Assembly: GCF_008727815.1 (NCBI RefSeq)
Contig: NZ_CP044230.1
Span: 232,001-296,000 of the forward strand
Length of the DNA stretch: 64,000 bases
Source of the DNA: Streptococcus sp. LPB0220
GTDB taxonomy: Bacteria > Bacillota > Bacilli > Lactobacillales > Streptococcaceae
Reading direction: 5' to 3'
This document shows positions 17,113 through 27,046 of the stretch, piece after piece; position 1 is the first letter of the stretch; every line of letters begins with the position of its first letter. The notes below the pieces were generated by a model, which made no database searches, had not been told where the DNA came from, and saw only the letters and a list, made by a program, of their open reading frames with translations. The translations under genes were made by a program, and so were the position numbers.

Positions 17113-17188
17113 AAACACTGTGCCAAAAATATAAACTTCTCTTAGACACAAGCGTCTTCAGAGAATTTCCAATTTTGGCTTTGTGTTT
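17113..17188 (+). repeat. Long imperfect palindrome upstream of prmA
   Basis: AAACAC-GCCAAAA on the left pairs with TTTTGGC-GTGTTT on the right, and the middle holds TCTCT-GAC...GTC-AGAGA. The whole 76 bases form one long hairpin ending 18 bases before the prmA start, so it may also affect prmA expression. Confidence 0.6.
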
Positions 17189-17209
17189 TACGGGCTTGGT
17201 ATCTTAATG

Positions 17210-18160
17210 ATGGAAACATGGCAAGAGTTAAAAGTTACAGTGAAGCGTGAGGGAGAGGAGTTGGTTTCCAATCTCTTGATCGAGTTAGGCGCCCAAGGGG
17301 TAGCAATCGAAGACAGCATGGATTATGTGGGAAATGTCGACCGCTTTGGTGAGATTTTTCCTGATGTCGAGCAGCAAGAAGAAATCGTGGTGACGGCCTA
17401 CTACCCGGAAACGGTTGATGTAGCAGCGGTTGAAGCGGACTTGCAGGCTCGCTTAGCAGAATTGACGGATTTTATGGATCTAGGAGAGGTCAAGATGGGG
17501 ACGACTGCCTTGGCTGAGGAAGACTGGGCAGACAACTGGAAGAAATACTATGAACCAGCTCGTATCACTCATGACTTGACCATCGTGCCGTCATGGACAG
17601 ACTATGAGGCAACGGCGGGAGAAAAGATTATCAAGCTGGATCCTGGTATGGCCTTTGGAACAGGAACCCACCCGACAACCAAGATGAGCCTCTTTGCCTT
17701 GGAGCAGGTTCTTCGCGGTGGCGAAACAGTGCTAGATGTGGGGACTGGTTCAGGTGTCCTTTCTATCGCCAGCTCACTTCTAGGTGCCAAGGAAATCTTC
17801 GCCTATGACCTGGATGATGTGGCGATTCGTGTCGCTCAGGAAAATATTGAGCTCAATTCTGGCATGGAAAACATCCATGTAGCCCCAGGTGATTTGCTCA
17901 AGGGCGTGGAGATTGAGGCAGATGTCATCGTGGCCAACATTCTAGCGGATATCCTTATCCATCTGACAGATGATGCTTATCGTTTGGTCAAGGACGAAGG
18001 TTACCTGATCATGAGTGGCATTATCAAGGACAAGTGGGACATGGTGCGTGAGTCGGCTGAGTCGGCTGGATTTTTCCTTGAAACCCACATGATCCAAGGG
18101 GAATGGAATGCCTGCGTCTTCAAGAAGACCAAGGATGTCTCCGGTGTGATTGGAGGCTAG
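17210..18160 (+). CDS. prmA: Ribosomal protein L11 methyltransferase
   Basis: 316 residues. S-adenosylmethionine-dependent trimethylation of ribosomal protein L11. The N-terminal substrate domain begins [17 protein letters not shown], and the catalytic domain has [13 protein letters not shown] (SAM site) and the active motif [10 protein letters not shown]. The open frame extends to 17183 with a GTG inside the palindrome, but METW is the family's usual start. It forms an operon with rsmE: the rsmE start follows one base after the prmA stop. Confidence 0.96.
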   Translation: METWQELKVTVKREGEELVSNLLIELGAQGVAIEDSMDYVGNVDRFGEIFPDVEQQEEIVVTAYYPETVDVAAVEADLQARLAELTDFMDLGEVKMGTTALAEEDWADNWKKYYEPARITHDLTIVPSWTDYEATAGEKIIKLDPGMAFGTGTHPTTKMSLFALEQVLRGGETVLDVGTGSGVLSIASSLLGAKEIFAYDLDDVAIRVAQENIELNSGMENIHVAPGDLLKGVEIEADVIVANILADILIHLTDDAYRLVKDEGYLIMSGIIKDKWDMVRESAESAGFFLETHMIQGEWNACVFKKTKDVSGVIGG

Positions 18161-18161
18161 C

Positions 18162-18905
18162 ATGCAGCAGTATTTTGTAAAAGGCTTGGCTAGCTCACCT
18201 GTCACCATAGAGGACAAGGAAACCAGCAAGCACATGTTTCAGGTCATGCGCTTAAAAGAAGAGGACGAAGTTACTCTAGTCTTTGATGATGGGATCAAGC
18301 GCTTGGCGCGCGTGGTCAATGTGGAAGCCCGTCAATTGGAGCTAATCGAAGAATTAGCTGATAATGTGGAACTGCCAGTCCAAGTGACCATTGCATCAGG
18401 CTTTCCCAAGGGAGATAAGCTGGAGTTCATCACTCAGAAAGTAACAGAACTGGGTGCTAGCCAAATATGGGCCTTCCCTGCAGACTGGTCCGTTGCCAAG
18501 TGGGACGGCAAGAAGTTGGGTAAAAAGGTCGAAAAACTAGAAAAAATTGCCCTTGGAGCAGCCGAGCAAAGCAAGCGGAATTTGGTCCCAAGCATTATCC
18601 TTTTTGAGAAAAAGGCAGACTTTCTAGCACAACTTGACCAGTTTGACCGGATCGTGGTGGCCTATGAAGAGTCAGCTAAAGAGGGGGAGGCAGCTACTCT
18701 GATTCAGTCGCTGACCGGATTAGAAGCTGGAAGTAAACTACTCTTTATCTTTGGACCAGAGGGCGGTCTATCCCCTGCAGAAATTGAAAGTTTTACAGCT
18801 CAGGGAGCAGTGTTAGCAGGACTTGGTCCTCGCATCCTACGAGCAGAAACAGCCCCACTCTATGCTCTCAGTGCCGTGAGCGTTGTTACAGAATTAATGA
18901 ACTAA
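18162..18905 (+). CDS. rsmE: 16S rRNA (uracil1498-N3)-methyltransferase
   Basis: 247 residues of the SPOUT class with the knotted C-terminal SAM site (FIFGPEGGLSPAEI, then LGPRILRAETAPLYALS). It methylates U1498 in the decoding region of 16S rRNA. Start at 18162 (MQQYFVKG) is preferred because GGAGG at 18153-18157 lies just upstream. The prmA-rsmE order is conserved in streptococci and leads into rel. Confidence 0.95.
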   Translation: MQQYFVKGLASSPVTIEDKETSKHMFQVMRLKEEDEVTLVFDDGIKRLARVVNVEARQLELIEELADNVELPVQVTIASGFPKGDKLEFITQKVTELGASQIWAFPADWSVAKWDGKKLGKKVEKLEKIALGAAEQSKRNLVPSIILFEKKADFLAQLDQFDRIVVAYEESAKEGEAATLIQSLTGLEAGSKLLFIFGPEGGLSPAEIESFTAQGAVLAGLGPRILRAETAPLYALSAVSVVTELMN

Positions 18906-18937
18906 CGAAGTGAAGGAATCGCTTCGTTAATTTTTTT
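18904..18937 (+). terminator. Rho-independent terminator of prmA-rsmE
   Basis: AACGAAGTG and CGCTTCGTT form the stem, followed by seven Ts. Confidence 0.85.
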
Positions 18938-18993
18938 ACAAAAAACTTTTACGAATGATGAAAGCAAGGTGGATCCCAGAATGATCTTCGAGA

Positions 18994-19023
18994 AGTATCC
19001 GTGTATTAAGTATCCGTATATTA
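18994..19023 (+). repeat. Two tandem 15-base units
   Basis: AGTATCCGTGTATTA followed directly by AGTATCCGTATATTA (one mismatch), about 70 bases before rel. Possibly a slipped-strand duplication in the rel promoter region. Confidence 0.7.
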
Positions 19024-19093
19024 AAGTAGCTTCATTGGTTCCCATCTGCTTCTAAAAGTGTTAAAATAGTATCCAAGAAACTGGAGAAAATAC

Positions 19094-19816
19094 ATGCCGA
19101 AAGAAGAGAATTTAACAGGGGACCAAGTCGTTGCCCTTACAAAAAAATATTTATCACCTGAAGATGTTGCTTTTGTGCAAAAGGCTTTGGTCTATGCGGT
19201 TGATTGCCATAATGGGCAATTCCGTCAGTCTGGCGAGCCTTATATCATCCACCCAATTCAAGTGGCAGGGATCCTTGCCAAGCTGAAACTGGATGCTGTG
19301 ACGGTCGCCTGTGGCTTTTTGCATGATGTCGTGGAAGATACGGATGCGACTTTAGATGATTTAGAGCGCGAATTTGGTCATGATGTGCGCGTGATTGTCG
19401 ATGGGGTGACCAAGCTCGGGAAGGTCAAGTACAAGTCCCATGAAGAGCAGTTAGCGGAAAACCATCGCAAGATGCTCATGGCCATGTCTCAAGATATCCG
19501 TGTCATTTTGGTCAAATTGGCAGACCGCTTGCATAATATGCGTACCCTCAAGCATTTGCGCAAGGATAAACAAGAGCGCATTTCGCGTGAGACCATGGAG
19601 ATCTATGCACCGCTAGCCCACCGTCTCGGGATTTCCAGCGTCAAGTGGGAGCTTGAGGATTTGTCCTTCCGTTATCTGAATGAAGTCGAATTCTACAAGA
19701 TTTCGCATATGATGAAGGAAAAACGTCGCGAGCGAGAAGAGTTGGTCGAAGAGGTTGTCCACAAGATTGAGACCTATGCTGGGGAACGCCATCTGCATGG
19801 GAAAATTTATGGTTGA
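19094..19816 (+). CDS. Rel hydrolase-domain fragment (240 residues)
   Basis: This is the product expected if the TGA is real: the complete HD-type (p)ppGpp 3'-pyrophosphohydrolase domain and the beginning of the synthetase domain. The metal ligands His53, His77, Asp78 and Asp144 are in place. Without the synthetase half such a protein could only degrade the alarmone. The remaining part can restart only at ATG 19847 (Met252), which would lack Arg241, Lys243 and Lys251 of the ATP site. Confidence 0.75.
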   Translation: MPKEENLTGDQVVALTKKYLSPEDVAFVQKALVYAVDCHNGQFRQSGEPYIIHPIQVAGILAKLKLDAVTVACGFLHDVVEDTDATLDDLEREFGHDVRVIVDGVTKLGKVKYKSHEEQLAENHRKMLMAMSQDIRVILVKLADRLHNMRTLKHLRKDKQERISRETMEIYAPLAHRLGISSVKWELEDLSFRYLNEVEFYKISHMMKEKRREREELVEEVVHKIETYAGERHLHGKIYG

Positions 19817-21313
19817 CCAAAGCATATCTATTCGATCTATCGCAAGATGCAGGATAAGAAGAAACGCTTTGATGAAATCTATGACTTGATTGCCATCCGC
19901 TGTATTTTGGATACTCCAAGTGATGTTTATGCTATGCTAGGCTACATCCATGAGCTCTGGAAGCCAATGCCGGGGCGTTTTAAGGACTATATTGCCAACC
20001 GGAAGGCCAATGGCTATCAGTCTATCCATACGACTGTATATGGCCCTAAAGGACCGATTGAATTCCAGATCCGAACCAAGGAAATGCATGAGGTTGCTGA
20101 GTATGGGGTTGCGGCTCACTGGGCCTATAAAAAAGGGATCAAGGGTCAAGTCAACAGTAAGGAATCGGCCATTGGAATGAATTGGATCAAGGAGATGATG
20201 GAACTCCAAGACCAGTCAGGCGATGCCAAAGAATTTGTTGAAAATGTAAAAGAAGACATCCTGGCAGAAGAAATTTACGTCTTCACACCAGATGGAACCG
20301 TGCGCTCGCTTCCGAAAGATTCCGGACCGATCGATTTTGCCTATGAAATCCACACTAAGGTTGGGGAAAAAGCGATTGGTGCCAAGGTCAACGGCCGGAT
20401 GGTGCCTCTTAATACCAAACTTCGGACGGGAGATCAGGTGGAGATTATCACCAATGCCAATTCCTTTGGTCCGAGCCGTGACTGGCTGACCCTTGTTAAA
20501 ACTAGCAAGGCGCGCAACAAGATCCGTCAATTCTTTAAAAATCAAGACAAGGAATTGTCGATTAACCGGGGTCGGGACCTCTTGATGGCCCAATTCCACG
20601 AGCATGACTTGGTAGCCAATAAGTTCATGGACAAAAAGCACATGGACAAAGTGCTACAAAAATCAAGTTACAAGACGGAAGAAGCCTTGTTTGCGGCGAT
20701 TGGTTTTGGAGAGATCGGAGCTATTACCATCTTTAACCGCTTGACGGAGGATGAACGCCGGGAAGAAGAACGGGCTAAGGCACGCGCAGAAGCAGAAGAG
20801 CTAGTCAAAGGTGGCGAGGTCAAGGTTGAAAATAAAAAAGACACCTTGAAGGTCCGTCACGAAGGTGGCGTGGTCATCCAAGGCGCTTCTGGGCTCTTGA
20901 TTCGGATTGCTAAGTGCTGTAACCCAGTTCCAGGCGATGAAATCGTTGGCTACATCACCAAAGGACGCGGTGTTGCCATTCACCGTCAGGACTGTATGAA
21001 TCTCCGAGCTCAAGACAACTACGAGCAACGCTTGATCGATGTCGAGTGGGAAGATAACAACACGACCAAGGACTACATCGCTCACATCGATATTTACGGA
21101 CTCAACCGTGCCGGACTTCTGAACGATGTGCTACAAGTCCTCTCCAATACAGCTAAGATGGTCTCGACCGTCAATGCCCAACCAACCAAAGATATGAAAT
21201 TTGCCAATATCCACATTTCCTTTGGGATTCCAAACTTGTCTATGTTGACAACAGTTGTGGATAAGATTAAGAGTGTACCGGAGGTGTACTCTGTTAAGCG
21301 TACCAACGGCTAG
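19094..21313 (+). pseudogene. rel: Rel/RSH bifunctional (p)ppGpp synthetase-hydrolase interrupted by TGA at codon 241
   Basis: The frame from 19094 to 21313 is 740 codons, exactly the length of streptococcal Rel, and is open except for one TGA at 19814-19816. The codon sits in HGKIYG-stop-PKHIYSIYRKM, where family members have Arg (CGA would need one C-to-T change). Upstream, the HD hydrolase domain is intact (His53, His77-Asp78, Asp144). Downstream are the rest of the synthetase domain (YIANRKANGYQSIHTTV), TGS, zinc-finger and ACT regions (GLNRAGLLNDVLQVL). Translation would give a 240-residue hydrolase fragment unless TGA is read through. Sequencing error is possible. Confidence 0.9.
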
Positions 21314-21412
21314 TCGGCTGCTCAGTTATCTTTTATTGCTTCGTTAGCTCGTCTCGCCGTACTACAGTACTGTCTTCGTCTCGCTACCTCGCACTAAAAG
21401 CAACTGAACAGC
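21314..21412 (+). repeat. Streptococcal palindromic repeat after rel
   Basis: AGTCGGCTGCTCAGTT and AACTGAACAGCC form the outer stem; the inside holds GCGAGACGAAGACAGTACTG-type inverted sequences (TCGTCTCGCCGTACTACAG with CTGTCTTCGTCTCGC). It starts at the rel stop codon. I recognise the inner motif as a common streptococcal intergenic repeat; no coding capacity. The following 21413-21519 contains no gene. Confidence 0.65.
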
Positions 21413-21519
21413 CTTTACTTTTCAGATAGTGTGCCTGCGTCTCACTGCCTTGTCTGAGATTGATGTTCTTTCAAGGGTGGCAGTGAATGCTCGATAGATT
21501 TATAAAATAGGATAGTAAA

Positions 21520-21963
21520 ATGAAATTAGTGATTCAACGGGTCAAGAGTGCCTCGGTTTCCATTGATGGTCAAGTCTACAATGCGATCCAGCAAGGTTTG
21601 CTGCTTTTGGTGGGAGTAGGGCCTGAGGATGACCAGAAAGATTTAGATTATGCGGTTCGAAAGGTATCGCAGATGCGTATTTTCTCAGATGAGGAAGATA
21701 AGATGAATCTTTCGGTCAAAGATATCCAAGGAGAAATCTTGTCGATCTCTCAATTTACCCTCTTTGCGGAGACAAAAAAAGGCAACCGTCCTGCTTTTAT
21801 AGGGGCTGCCAAGCCAGATATGGCCAGTCAGTTATATGATGCCTTTAATGATCAATTAGAAAAAGAAGTCCCTGTCAAACGAGGGATCTTTGGAGCCGAT
21901 ATGGCGATTGAATTGATCAATGATGGTCCGGTGACGATTTTACTAGATACAAAAAATCCATAA
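21520..21963 (+). CDS. dtd: D-aminoacyl-tRNA deacylase
   Basis: 147 residues, usual length. It removes D-amino acids (and glycine) from mischarged tRNAs. [18 protein letters not shown], the catalytic SQFTLFA motif and the NRPAF/GPVT motifs (Gly-Pro cross-subunit pair, here NDGPVTI) are present. Ribosome site AGGATAG precedes the start. The rel-dtd order is common in Firmicutes. Confidence 0.97.
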   Translation: MKLVIQRVKSASVSIDGQVYNAIQQGLLLLVGVGPEDDQKDLDYAVRKVSQMRIFSDEEDKMNLSVKDIQGEILSISQFTLFAETKKGNRPAFIGAAKPDMASQLYDAFNDQLEKEVPVKRGIFGADMAIELINDGPVTILLDTKNP

Positions 21964-21968
21964 GTAAG

Positions 21969-22002
21969 AAAACATGCAGTCGGGTTAGACTGCATGTTTT
22001 TC
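21969..22002. terminator. Bidirectional terminator between dtd and the DtxR-type regulator
   Basis: AAACATGCAGTC (21970-21981) pairs perfectly with GACTGCATGTTT (21988-21999), with flanking A and T runs. It overlaps the 3' end of the convergent regulator gene. Confidence 0.92.
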
Positions 22003-22638
22003 AATATAGAGTTGTTGGGCGATCACTTGGTTGATAGAAATTTCTTGTCCTTGGATAACGAAGTGATAGAGGCCTGTGTAATCATCATACCGTTGAAACG
22101 CAATGGTATCACCGATCTGGAGATGGATCTGGTCTAAGAATTTTAACAATTCATAGGTGTCATAGACCCTTTGCAGAATATACAGACCAGGTTGGGTCGT
22201 TTCACTGAGACGGTCTTGGTAGGCTTCGACAAGCCTTTCGCCTTTCTTTGGAATTGTCCCACCGTGAGGGCAAGTCTTAGGGTTTCCAAGCATGTGATCC
22301 AGCCGGTCGATGAAATGTTCAGAAACAGTATGCTCGAGAACTTCTGCCTCTTCATGGACTTCTTCAGTTGTGTAGCCAAGTTTTTCCAGCAGAAATACTT
22401 CGATCAAGCGGTGCTTGCGGTAGAGATCAGAGACCAATTGCGAACCCAGATCTGTTAGTAGATAACCATGGTTCTTATCTTTTACCAAGAGGCCCTCAGA
22501 GACCATGCGCTTAATCATCTCGGTCACAGCAGGCGGAGAGACCTGCATGCGACTGGCGATTTCCTTATTACTGATTTTTTCTACTTCTGTGCCAATTTCA
22601 TAAATGCACTTGAGGTAATCTTCTTTGTTTGGTGTCAT
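21985..22638 (-). CDS. scaR: DtxR/MntR-family manganese-dependent repressor (ScaR/PsaR/SloR type)
   Basis: 217 residues. N-terminal winged helix (NKEIASRMQVSPPAVTEMIKRM), metal-binding dimerisation domain with HxxxE-type ligands (EEAEVLEHTVSEHFIDRLDHML and NPKTCPHGG), and a C-terminal SH3-like FeoA domain. In streptococci this repressor with Mn2+ shuts off the Mn ABC transporter. That transporter is encoded close by at 24396-26898, and its promoter carries a palindrome of the expected type at 26935-26956. Confidence 0.93.
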   Translation of the reverse strand: MTPNKEDYLKCIYEIGTEVEKISNKEIASRMQVSPPAVTEMIKRMVSEGLLVKDKNHGYLLTDLGSQLVSDLYRKHRLIEVFLLEKLGYTTEEVHEEAEVLEHTVSEHFIDRLDHMLGNPKTCPHGGTIPKKGERLVEAYQDRLSETTQPGLYILQRVYDTYELLKFLDQIHLQIGDTIAFQRYDDYTGLYHFVIQGQEISINQVIAQQLYIEKHAV

Positions 22639-22762
22639 GCTTTCCTCTTTTCTTCGCTCACTTCTAGTATATCAAAAAAATCCTCAAAAACGCTAGTGGA
22701 GTAATGAGAATTGTCTCAAGCTCCAAAAGATGGTAGTATAGTAGCATAGAAAGGACGGCATC

Positions 22763-23788
22763 ATGAACAGACGGGAATTAGCGAGACTAGGCTGGAGAGA
22801 AAATAGTTTAGCCTATCTAGAGAAGCACTTGCAGGGATACAAAGATCCACAAGCCTACCAAGAACAATACCAGTCTATCTTTTTCTTTGCCAGTCCTCTG
22901 TTTCAAAACATGTGGTTTCAAGAGATCAAAGATCTAACGGAGACTGCTGCCCAAGACTTACTGAGGGGCGTCATGAAAATTCTCCTAATGCCGAGTGACT
23001 TGTCTGGAACTTGTGAAGGAACAGCCTTTCTTCTGAGTAGGATGGCTCCAGATTGTCCGCCAGGATCCGACTTTTGGACGGCATTTTCACGCGTCGTGCA
23101 GGTCGCCTTTGAAAGGGATCCCTTAGCGGATCAGTCGGGAGATCAGCTTTTGAAACGCCAGGTTCACCAGTTGCGTTACCTACTTTCAAGTTACCAGGCA
23201 CAATGGATTAGGATGCATGACTCGAGAGCTGGACAGACTGACGAGGAGGCCTTACAAGCTTACCTACAGGAGGCTAAAGCTGTCACGGTGGATGCTTATG
23301 CGGCTGCTCGCCTTCACAACAAGGTCTCCCTAGGGCCAGATGGTCACCTTCATTATCCATCAGGAGCCTCCCGACAAGTCAATTTCAAGGTCTTGTTAAA
23401 TTTTCATACGGAGTATATTATCGATCAAGCTGGGCATTTCCTCAATGAAGTCGATCCAGTAGAAATTTCTGAAAATGGCATTGTCAATGGTGCCAGTTTT
23501 AACTACGGGTTGGCTAGGGGCCGGACCCATAAGGACTTAGATATTGACCCCGTCAAAGCTTGGGATCCAGCCTTTCGCAAGCATGTCCTCTATCAGCAAG
23601 ATGTTCGCTATCTAGCTCCGAAGAATGACCGAGGAGAGCAAGGTTATTGGAGTCGAAAAGGAGTTTTTGTACAAGGAGGCAAGAGCTATAAGCAACAAGT
23701 GGCAAGACGCGTGCGAAGTTTCCTCAGAGGCATCCCTCGCTTACGCTGGCGGGTTCTCCTCCAGAATGGGCTCCATCGGATTTTATAG
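22763..23788 (+). CDS. Hypothetical protein, DUF3114-like
   Basis: 341 residues, soluble, with no signal peptide. The C-terminal half contains FNYGLARGRTHKDLDIDPV and DVRYLAPKNDRGEQGYWSRKG, a basic, catalytic-looking region rich in Arg, His and Asp. I associate it with the streptococcal DUF3114 family, of unknown function, but this is from memory. Ribosome site AAAGGACGG is upstream. It lies between scaR (divergent) and tpx (convergent). Confidence 0.6.
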   Translation: MNRRELARLGWRENSLAYLEKHLQGYKDPQAYQEQYQSIFFFASPLFQNMWFQEIKDLTETAAQDLLRGVMKILLMPSDLSGTCEGTAFLLSRMAPDCPPGSDFWTAFSRVVQVAFERDPLADQSGDQLLKRQVHQLRYLLSSYQAQWIRMHDSRAGQTDEEALQAYLQEAKAVTVDAYAAARLHNKVSLGPDGHLHYPSGASRQVNFKVLLNFHTEYIIDQAGHFLNEVDPVEISENGIVNGASFNYGLARGRTHKDLDIDPVKAWDPAFRKHVLYQQDVRYLAPKNDRGEQGYWSRKGVFVQGGKSYKQQVARRVRSFLRGIPRLRWRVLLQNGLHRIL

Positions 23789-23793
23789 CAGAC

Positions 23794-23819
23794 AAAAAGA
23801 GGTCGCAGACCTCTTTTTC
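23794..23819. terminator. Bidirectional terminator
   Basis: AAAAAGAGGTC-GCA-GACCTCTTTTT, serving the DUF3114-like gene and the convergent tpx gene. Confidence 0.92.
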
Positions 23820-23821
23820 GT

Positions 23822-24316
23822 TTACCCAAGTGCTTTGACGGCTTCGATTGCAGCGTCGTAATTGGGTTCGCTGTTGATGTTGTCTAAGTATTCAACGTAA
23901 GTCACCTTGTTGTCTGCATCTAAGACCAAGACAGCGCGTGCGAGCAAGTGCCATTCATTGATCAAGAGGCCGTAGGCTTTTCCGAAGGAATGGTCGTAGT
24001 AGTCTGAGAGCATGATAGCATTGTCGAGTCCTTCAGCAGCGCACCATTTACCTTGAGCAAAAGGAAGGTCGACAGAGACCGTCAAGACGACAGTGTCGTC
24101 CAAGTCCGACAAGGTCTTGTTGAAGTGACGTGTTTGCATCGAACAAATCCCTGTGTCGATGGATGGGATGATGCTGAGGACTTTTTTCTTGCCAGCAAAA
24201 TCAGCTAAAGATTTCTTTTCAAGAGCTGGAGTGATCAATGAAAAATCATGAGCCATTTCCCCTACTTGAAGTTGAGATCCGGTAAAGGTAACAGGGTTTC
24301 CTAAAAATGTTGCCAT
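23822..24316 (-). CDS. tpx: Thiol peroxidase
   Basis: 164 residues, cytoplasmic atypical 2-Cys peroxiredoxin that reduces H2O2 and organic peroxides. The peroxidatic Cys lies in [15 protein letters not shown] and the resolving Cys in GKWCAAEG. Start at 24316 (MATFLGNPV) follows AGGAGTC. It follows the Mn transporter genes (psaBCA-tpx order, as in S. pneumoniae psaD), linking manganese uptake to peroxide defence. Confidence 0.97.
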   Translation of the reverse strand: MATFLGNPVTFTGSQLQVGEMAHDFSLITPALEKKSLADFAGKKKVLSIIPSIDTGICSMQTRHFNKTLSDLDDTVVLTVSVDLPFAQGKWCAAEGLDNAIMLSDYYDHSFGKAYGLLINEWHLLARAVLVLDADNKVTYVEYLDNINSEPNYDAAIEAVKALG

Positions 24317-24395
24317 AAAAAGACTCCTTTTTTTGTTTTTATTGTACCGCAATACCGGAGGAGGGGCCACTGATTTGTTTAGAAATCTGAAGGGG

Positions 24396-25325
24396 CTACT
24401 GACTCAAACCTTCTGCGATCTTGTCTAAGTTCCACTTCATCATGCTGTAGTAGCTATCGCCCTTTTCTCCTTCTTTGGCAATGGAATCAGTGAAGATCTT
24501 TGCATAGATTGGGATGTCGGTATCTTTAGACACAGTTTTCATAGGACGTTCATCGACACTGGATTCAACAAAGAGGGCAGGCACCTTGGTTTGACGGAGC
24601 TTTTCTACCAGCGTTTTGATTTGGTCAGGTGTGCCTTCTTCTTCCGTATTGATTTCCCAGATATAGGCAGATGGGACGCCATAGGCTTTGGAGAAGTACT
24701 TGAAGCAACCTTCGCTGGTTACGATCATCTTCTTGTCTGCTGGGATGTTATTGAATGCTTGCTTGGCTTCTTGGTCGAGCTTACTGAGTTTTTCAGTATA
24801 AGCAGCTAGATTCTTTTCGTAGAAGTCCTTGTTTTTCGGATCTTTGGCGATCAATTGTTTGGCAATGTTTTTAGCGTAGATAATCCCATTTTCAAGGTTG
24901 AGCCAAGCGTGTGGGTCTTCTTTTCCAGCTTGGTTTTGGCCTTCTAGGTAGATGACGTCGACTCCCTCACTAACAGCGAAATAGTCCTTGTTTTCTACTT
25001 TATTGGCATTTTTGACCAACTTGGTAAACCAAGCATTGCCACCGGTTTCAAGGTTGATCCCGTTGTAGAAGATCAGGTCTGCTTGCGAAGTTTTTTTGAC
25101 ATCTTCTGGTAGTGGTTCGTATTCGTGGGGATCTTTGCCGACGGGAACGATACTGTGGAGTTCGATCTTATCCCCAGCAATATTTTTGGTCATATCTGCA
25201 AGGATCGAATTGGTGGTGACCACTTTCAATTTACCAGAAGCTCCAGAAGAAGACCCCTTGCTACAGGCTAGAAGGCCAAATAAGAGCGCCACAAAGAGGG
25301 CGAGGACAGAAGCGATTTTTTTCAT
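24396..25325 (-). CDS. psaA: Manganese ABC transporter substrate-binding lipoprotein (PsaA/ScaA/FimA family)
   Basis: 309 residues. Signal peptide with lipobox LLAC, Cys21 being the lipidated residue. Metal site ligands are visible in DPHEYEPLP (His), [11 protein letters not shown] (His), a Glu in ESSVDERPM and a C-terminal Asp. The protein delivers Mn2+ to the permease and is known in oral streptococci as an adhesin-associated antigen (FimA, ScaA, SsaB). It is the third gene of the operon, 11 bases after the permease gene. Confidence 0.96.
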   Translation of the reverse strand: MKKIASVLALFVALLFGLLACSKGSSSGASGKLKVVTTNSILADMTKNIAGDKIELHSIVPVGKDPHEYEPLPEDVKKTSQADLIFYNGINLETGGNAWFTKLVKNANKVENKDYFAVSEGVDVIYLEGQNQAGKEDPHAWLNLENGIIYAKNIAKQLIAKDPKNKDFYEKNLAAYTEKLSKLDQEAKQAFNNIPADKKMIVTSEGCFKYFSKAYGVPSAYIWEINTEEEGTPDQIKTLVEKLRQTKVPALFVESSVDERPMKTVSKDTDIPIYAKIFTDSIAKEGEKGDSYYSMMKWNLDKIAEGLSQ

Positions 25326-25336
25326 GTGTTTCTCCT

Positions 25337-26179
25337 TTAATGAGACGAAAGAGCGTGCTTGTTCTTTCTCTGCTTAGGAGCGATAAAAAAGCTGATGAGA
25401 AAGAAGACGGCAGAAGTGAGGACAATACAAGATCCAACGGCGATGTTCAAACTATAGCCAATAAAGAGTCCCAGAACGGATGCAAGAGCACCTAGGCTAG
25501 AGGACAAAAGCATCATGGACCAGAGGCTATTGGAATAGAGATAGGCTGTCGCAGCAGGTGTGATGAGCATGGCGACGATGAGAATGGTCCCGACACTCTG
25601 CATAGCAGTGACAGAAACCAAAGTCAAGAGCACCATGAGGAGGTAGTGATAGATCTTGACCCGGACGCCCATGGATTGAGCTAGAACGGGATCAAAAGAA
25701 GTAAGTAGCAAGGGGCGAAAGAGCAGGACAATTACCAGCAAGACCGCCACCCCAACACCGATGGTCATCCACATATCCTGGTCTTGCACGGCCAAGATAT
25801 TCCCAAAGAGGATGTGGAAGAGGTCGGTGGAACTTTTTGCGACTCCAATCAGGATGACTCCTAAGGCAAGGAAAGAAGAAAAGGTAATCCCTATCGCTGT
25901 GTCGCTCTTGATGATGGAGTTACTCTTGATATAGGTGATAAGGATGGAAGCTAGAAGCCCAAAGACAATGGCGCCAATAAAGAAATTGATGCCAAGGATA
26001 AAGGACAGGGCCACCCCCGGAAGGACCGCGTGTGAGATGGCATCTCCCATGAGAGACATTCCTCGCAAAATGATAAAGCATCCGACAGCTCCAGCGACAA
26101 TCCCGATGGCAATAGCTGTGATCAGGGCATTCTGTAAGAAGTGGAATTGTTGTAATCCATCGATAAATTCTGTAATCAT
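25337..26179 (-). CDS. psaC: Manganese ABC transporter permease
   Basis: 280 residues with about eight to nine membrane helices, of the ABC-3 metal permease family. [26 protein letters not shown] is the classic start of this family ([14 protein letters not shown]). It overlaps the ATPase gene by four bases. Confidence 0.96.
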   Translation of the reverse strand: MITEFIDGLQQFHFLQNALITAIAIGIVAGAVGCFIILRGMSLMGDAISHAVLPGVALSFILGINFFIGAIVFGLLASILITYIKSNSIIKSDTAIGITFSSFLALGVILIGVAKSSTDLFHILFGNILAVQDQDMWMTIGVGVAVLLVIVLLFRPLLLTSFDPVLAQSMGVRVKIYHYLLMVLLTLVSVTAMQSVGTILIVAMLITPAATAYLYSNSLWSMMLLSSSLGALASVLGLFIGYSLNIAVGSCIVLTSAVFFLISFFIAPKQRKNKHALSSH

Positions 26180-26898
26180 CCGACGCCACCTCCTATAAAG
26201 AGTTCATGCCCGTAGGCTGCATGCAGATTCTTCTTGGTAAAGGTTTCCTCTGTTTTTCCAAAAGCAATCAGCTTACGATGGAGAAGGAGGACCTGGTCGA
26301 AGTAAGCAGGGACCTTGCTGAGGTCGTGATGGACGATCAGGATGGTCTTGCCTTCTTTTTTCAAGGTTTTTAGTGTTTGCATGATGATGTCTTCGCTAAC
26401 GGAGTCAATCCCTGCAAAGGGCTCATCCAAAAAGATGACCTCTGCTTCTTGGACCAAGCAGCGGGCGATTAGGACCCGTTGGAATTGCCCTCCTGAAAGC
26501 TGACCAATCTGGCGATCTGCTAGATCAAGAAGATTGACAAGCTTCATTGCATTTTCCACCTTTTGGAGATCTTCTTTGCTTTTTCTCTTGAAGATAGAAA
26601 GATGGGGATAGAGACCCAGTGAGACACACTCCCGCACCGTGATGGGGAAGTGGAAATCAATAGCGGATTTCTGTTCGACGTAGGCCACTCGTTGAAGAGC
26701 TTGGCCGAGATCTTTTTGATCGAGCAGGACCTTTCCCGAATGAGGGAGAAGTCCTAGCATGGCCTTGATCAGGGTTGATTTTCCAGCTCCGTTGGGTCCA
26801 AGAATGCCTAGGATGGTTGGACCCTGGATGGTGAGGGAAAGATCCTCCAAGGCCAGTGTTTGCTGGTAGGCAACACTTAGATGTTCAATTTGAATCAT
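26176..26898 (-). CDS. psaB: Manganese ABC transporter ATP-binding protein
   Basis: 240 residues with Walker [10 protein letters not shown], signature LSGGQFQRV, Walker B VIFLDEP and switch HHD. It is the first gene of the Mn transporter operon. The promoter has TTGACT (26947-26942 on the minus strand) and TATATT (26924-26919), with the -35 inside a palindromic operator. Confidence 0.96.
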   Translation of the reverse strand: MIQIEHLSVAYQQTLALEDLSLTIQGPTILGILGPNGAGKSTLIKAMLGLLPHSGKVLLDQKDLGQALQRVAYVEQKSAIDFHFPITVRECVSLGLYPHLSIFKRKSKEDLQKVENAMKLVNLLDLADRQIGQLSGGQFQRVLIARCLVQEAEVIFLDEPFAGIDSVSEDIIMQTLKTLKKEGKTILIVHHDLSKVPAYFDQVLLLHRKLIAFGKTEETFTKKNLHAAYGHELFIGGGVG

Positions 26899-26918
26899 GA
26901 TTTTGCTCCTTTACTATT

Positions 26919-26956
26919 AATATACATAAATAAAAAAATTAAGTCAAGTTAATTTT
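26919..26956 (-). promoter_or_regulatory. psaBCA promoter and ScaR/PsaR-type operator
   Basis: AAAATTAA-GTCAAG-TTAATTTT (26935-26956) is an 8-bp-arm perfect palindrome and covers the -35 box TTGACT. The -10 TATATT is 17 bases on. This is the form of site bound by the Mn-dependent repressor family encoded at 21985-22638; binding would block polymerase. Confidence 0.82.
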
Positions 26957-27046
26957 TAAAATAATTTAGATTAACTTACTTGTAATCATTGAAAAAAGTT
27001 CCTATTTTTGATAAGGTTATTAGAAAAGAATGAAAGCGAGAAGATC

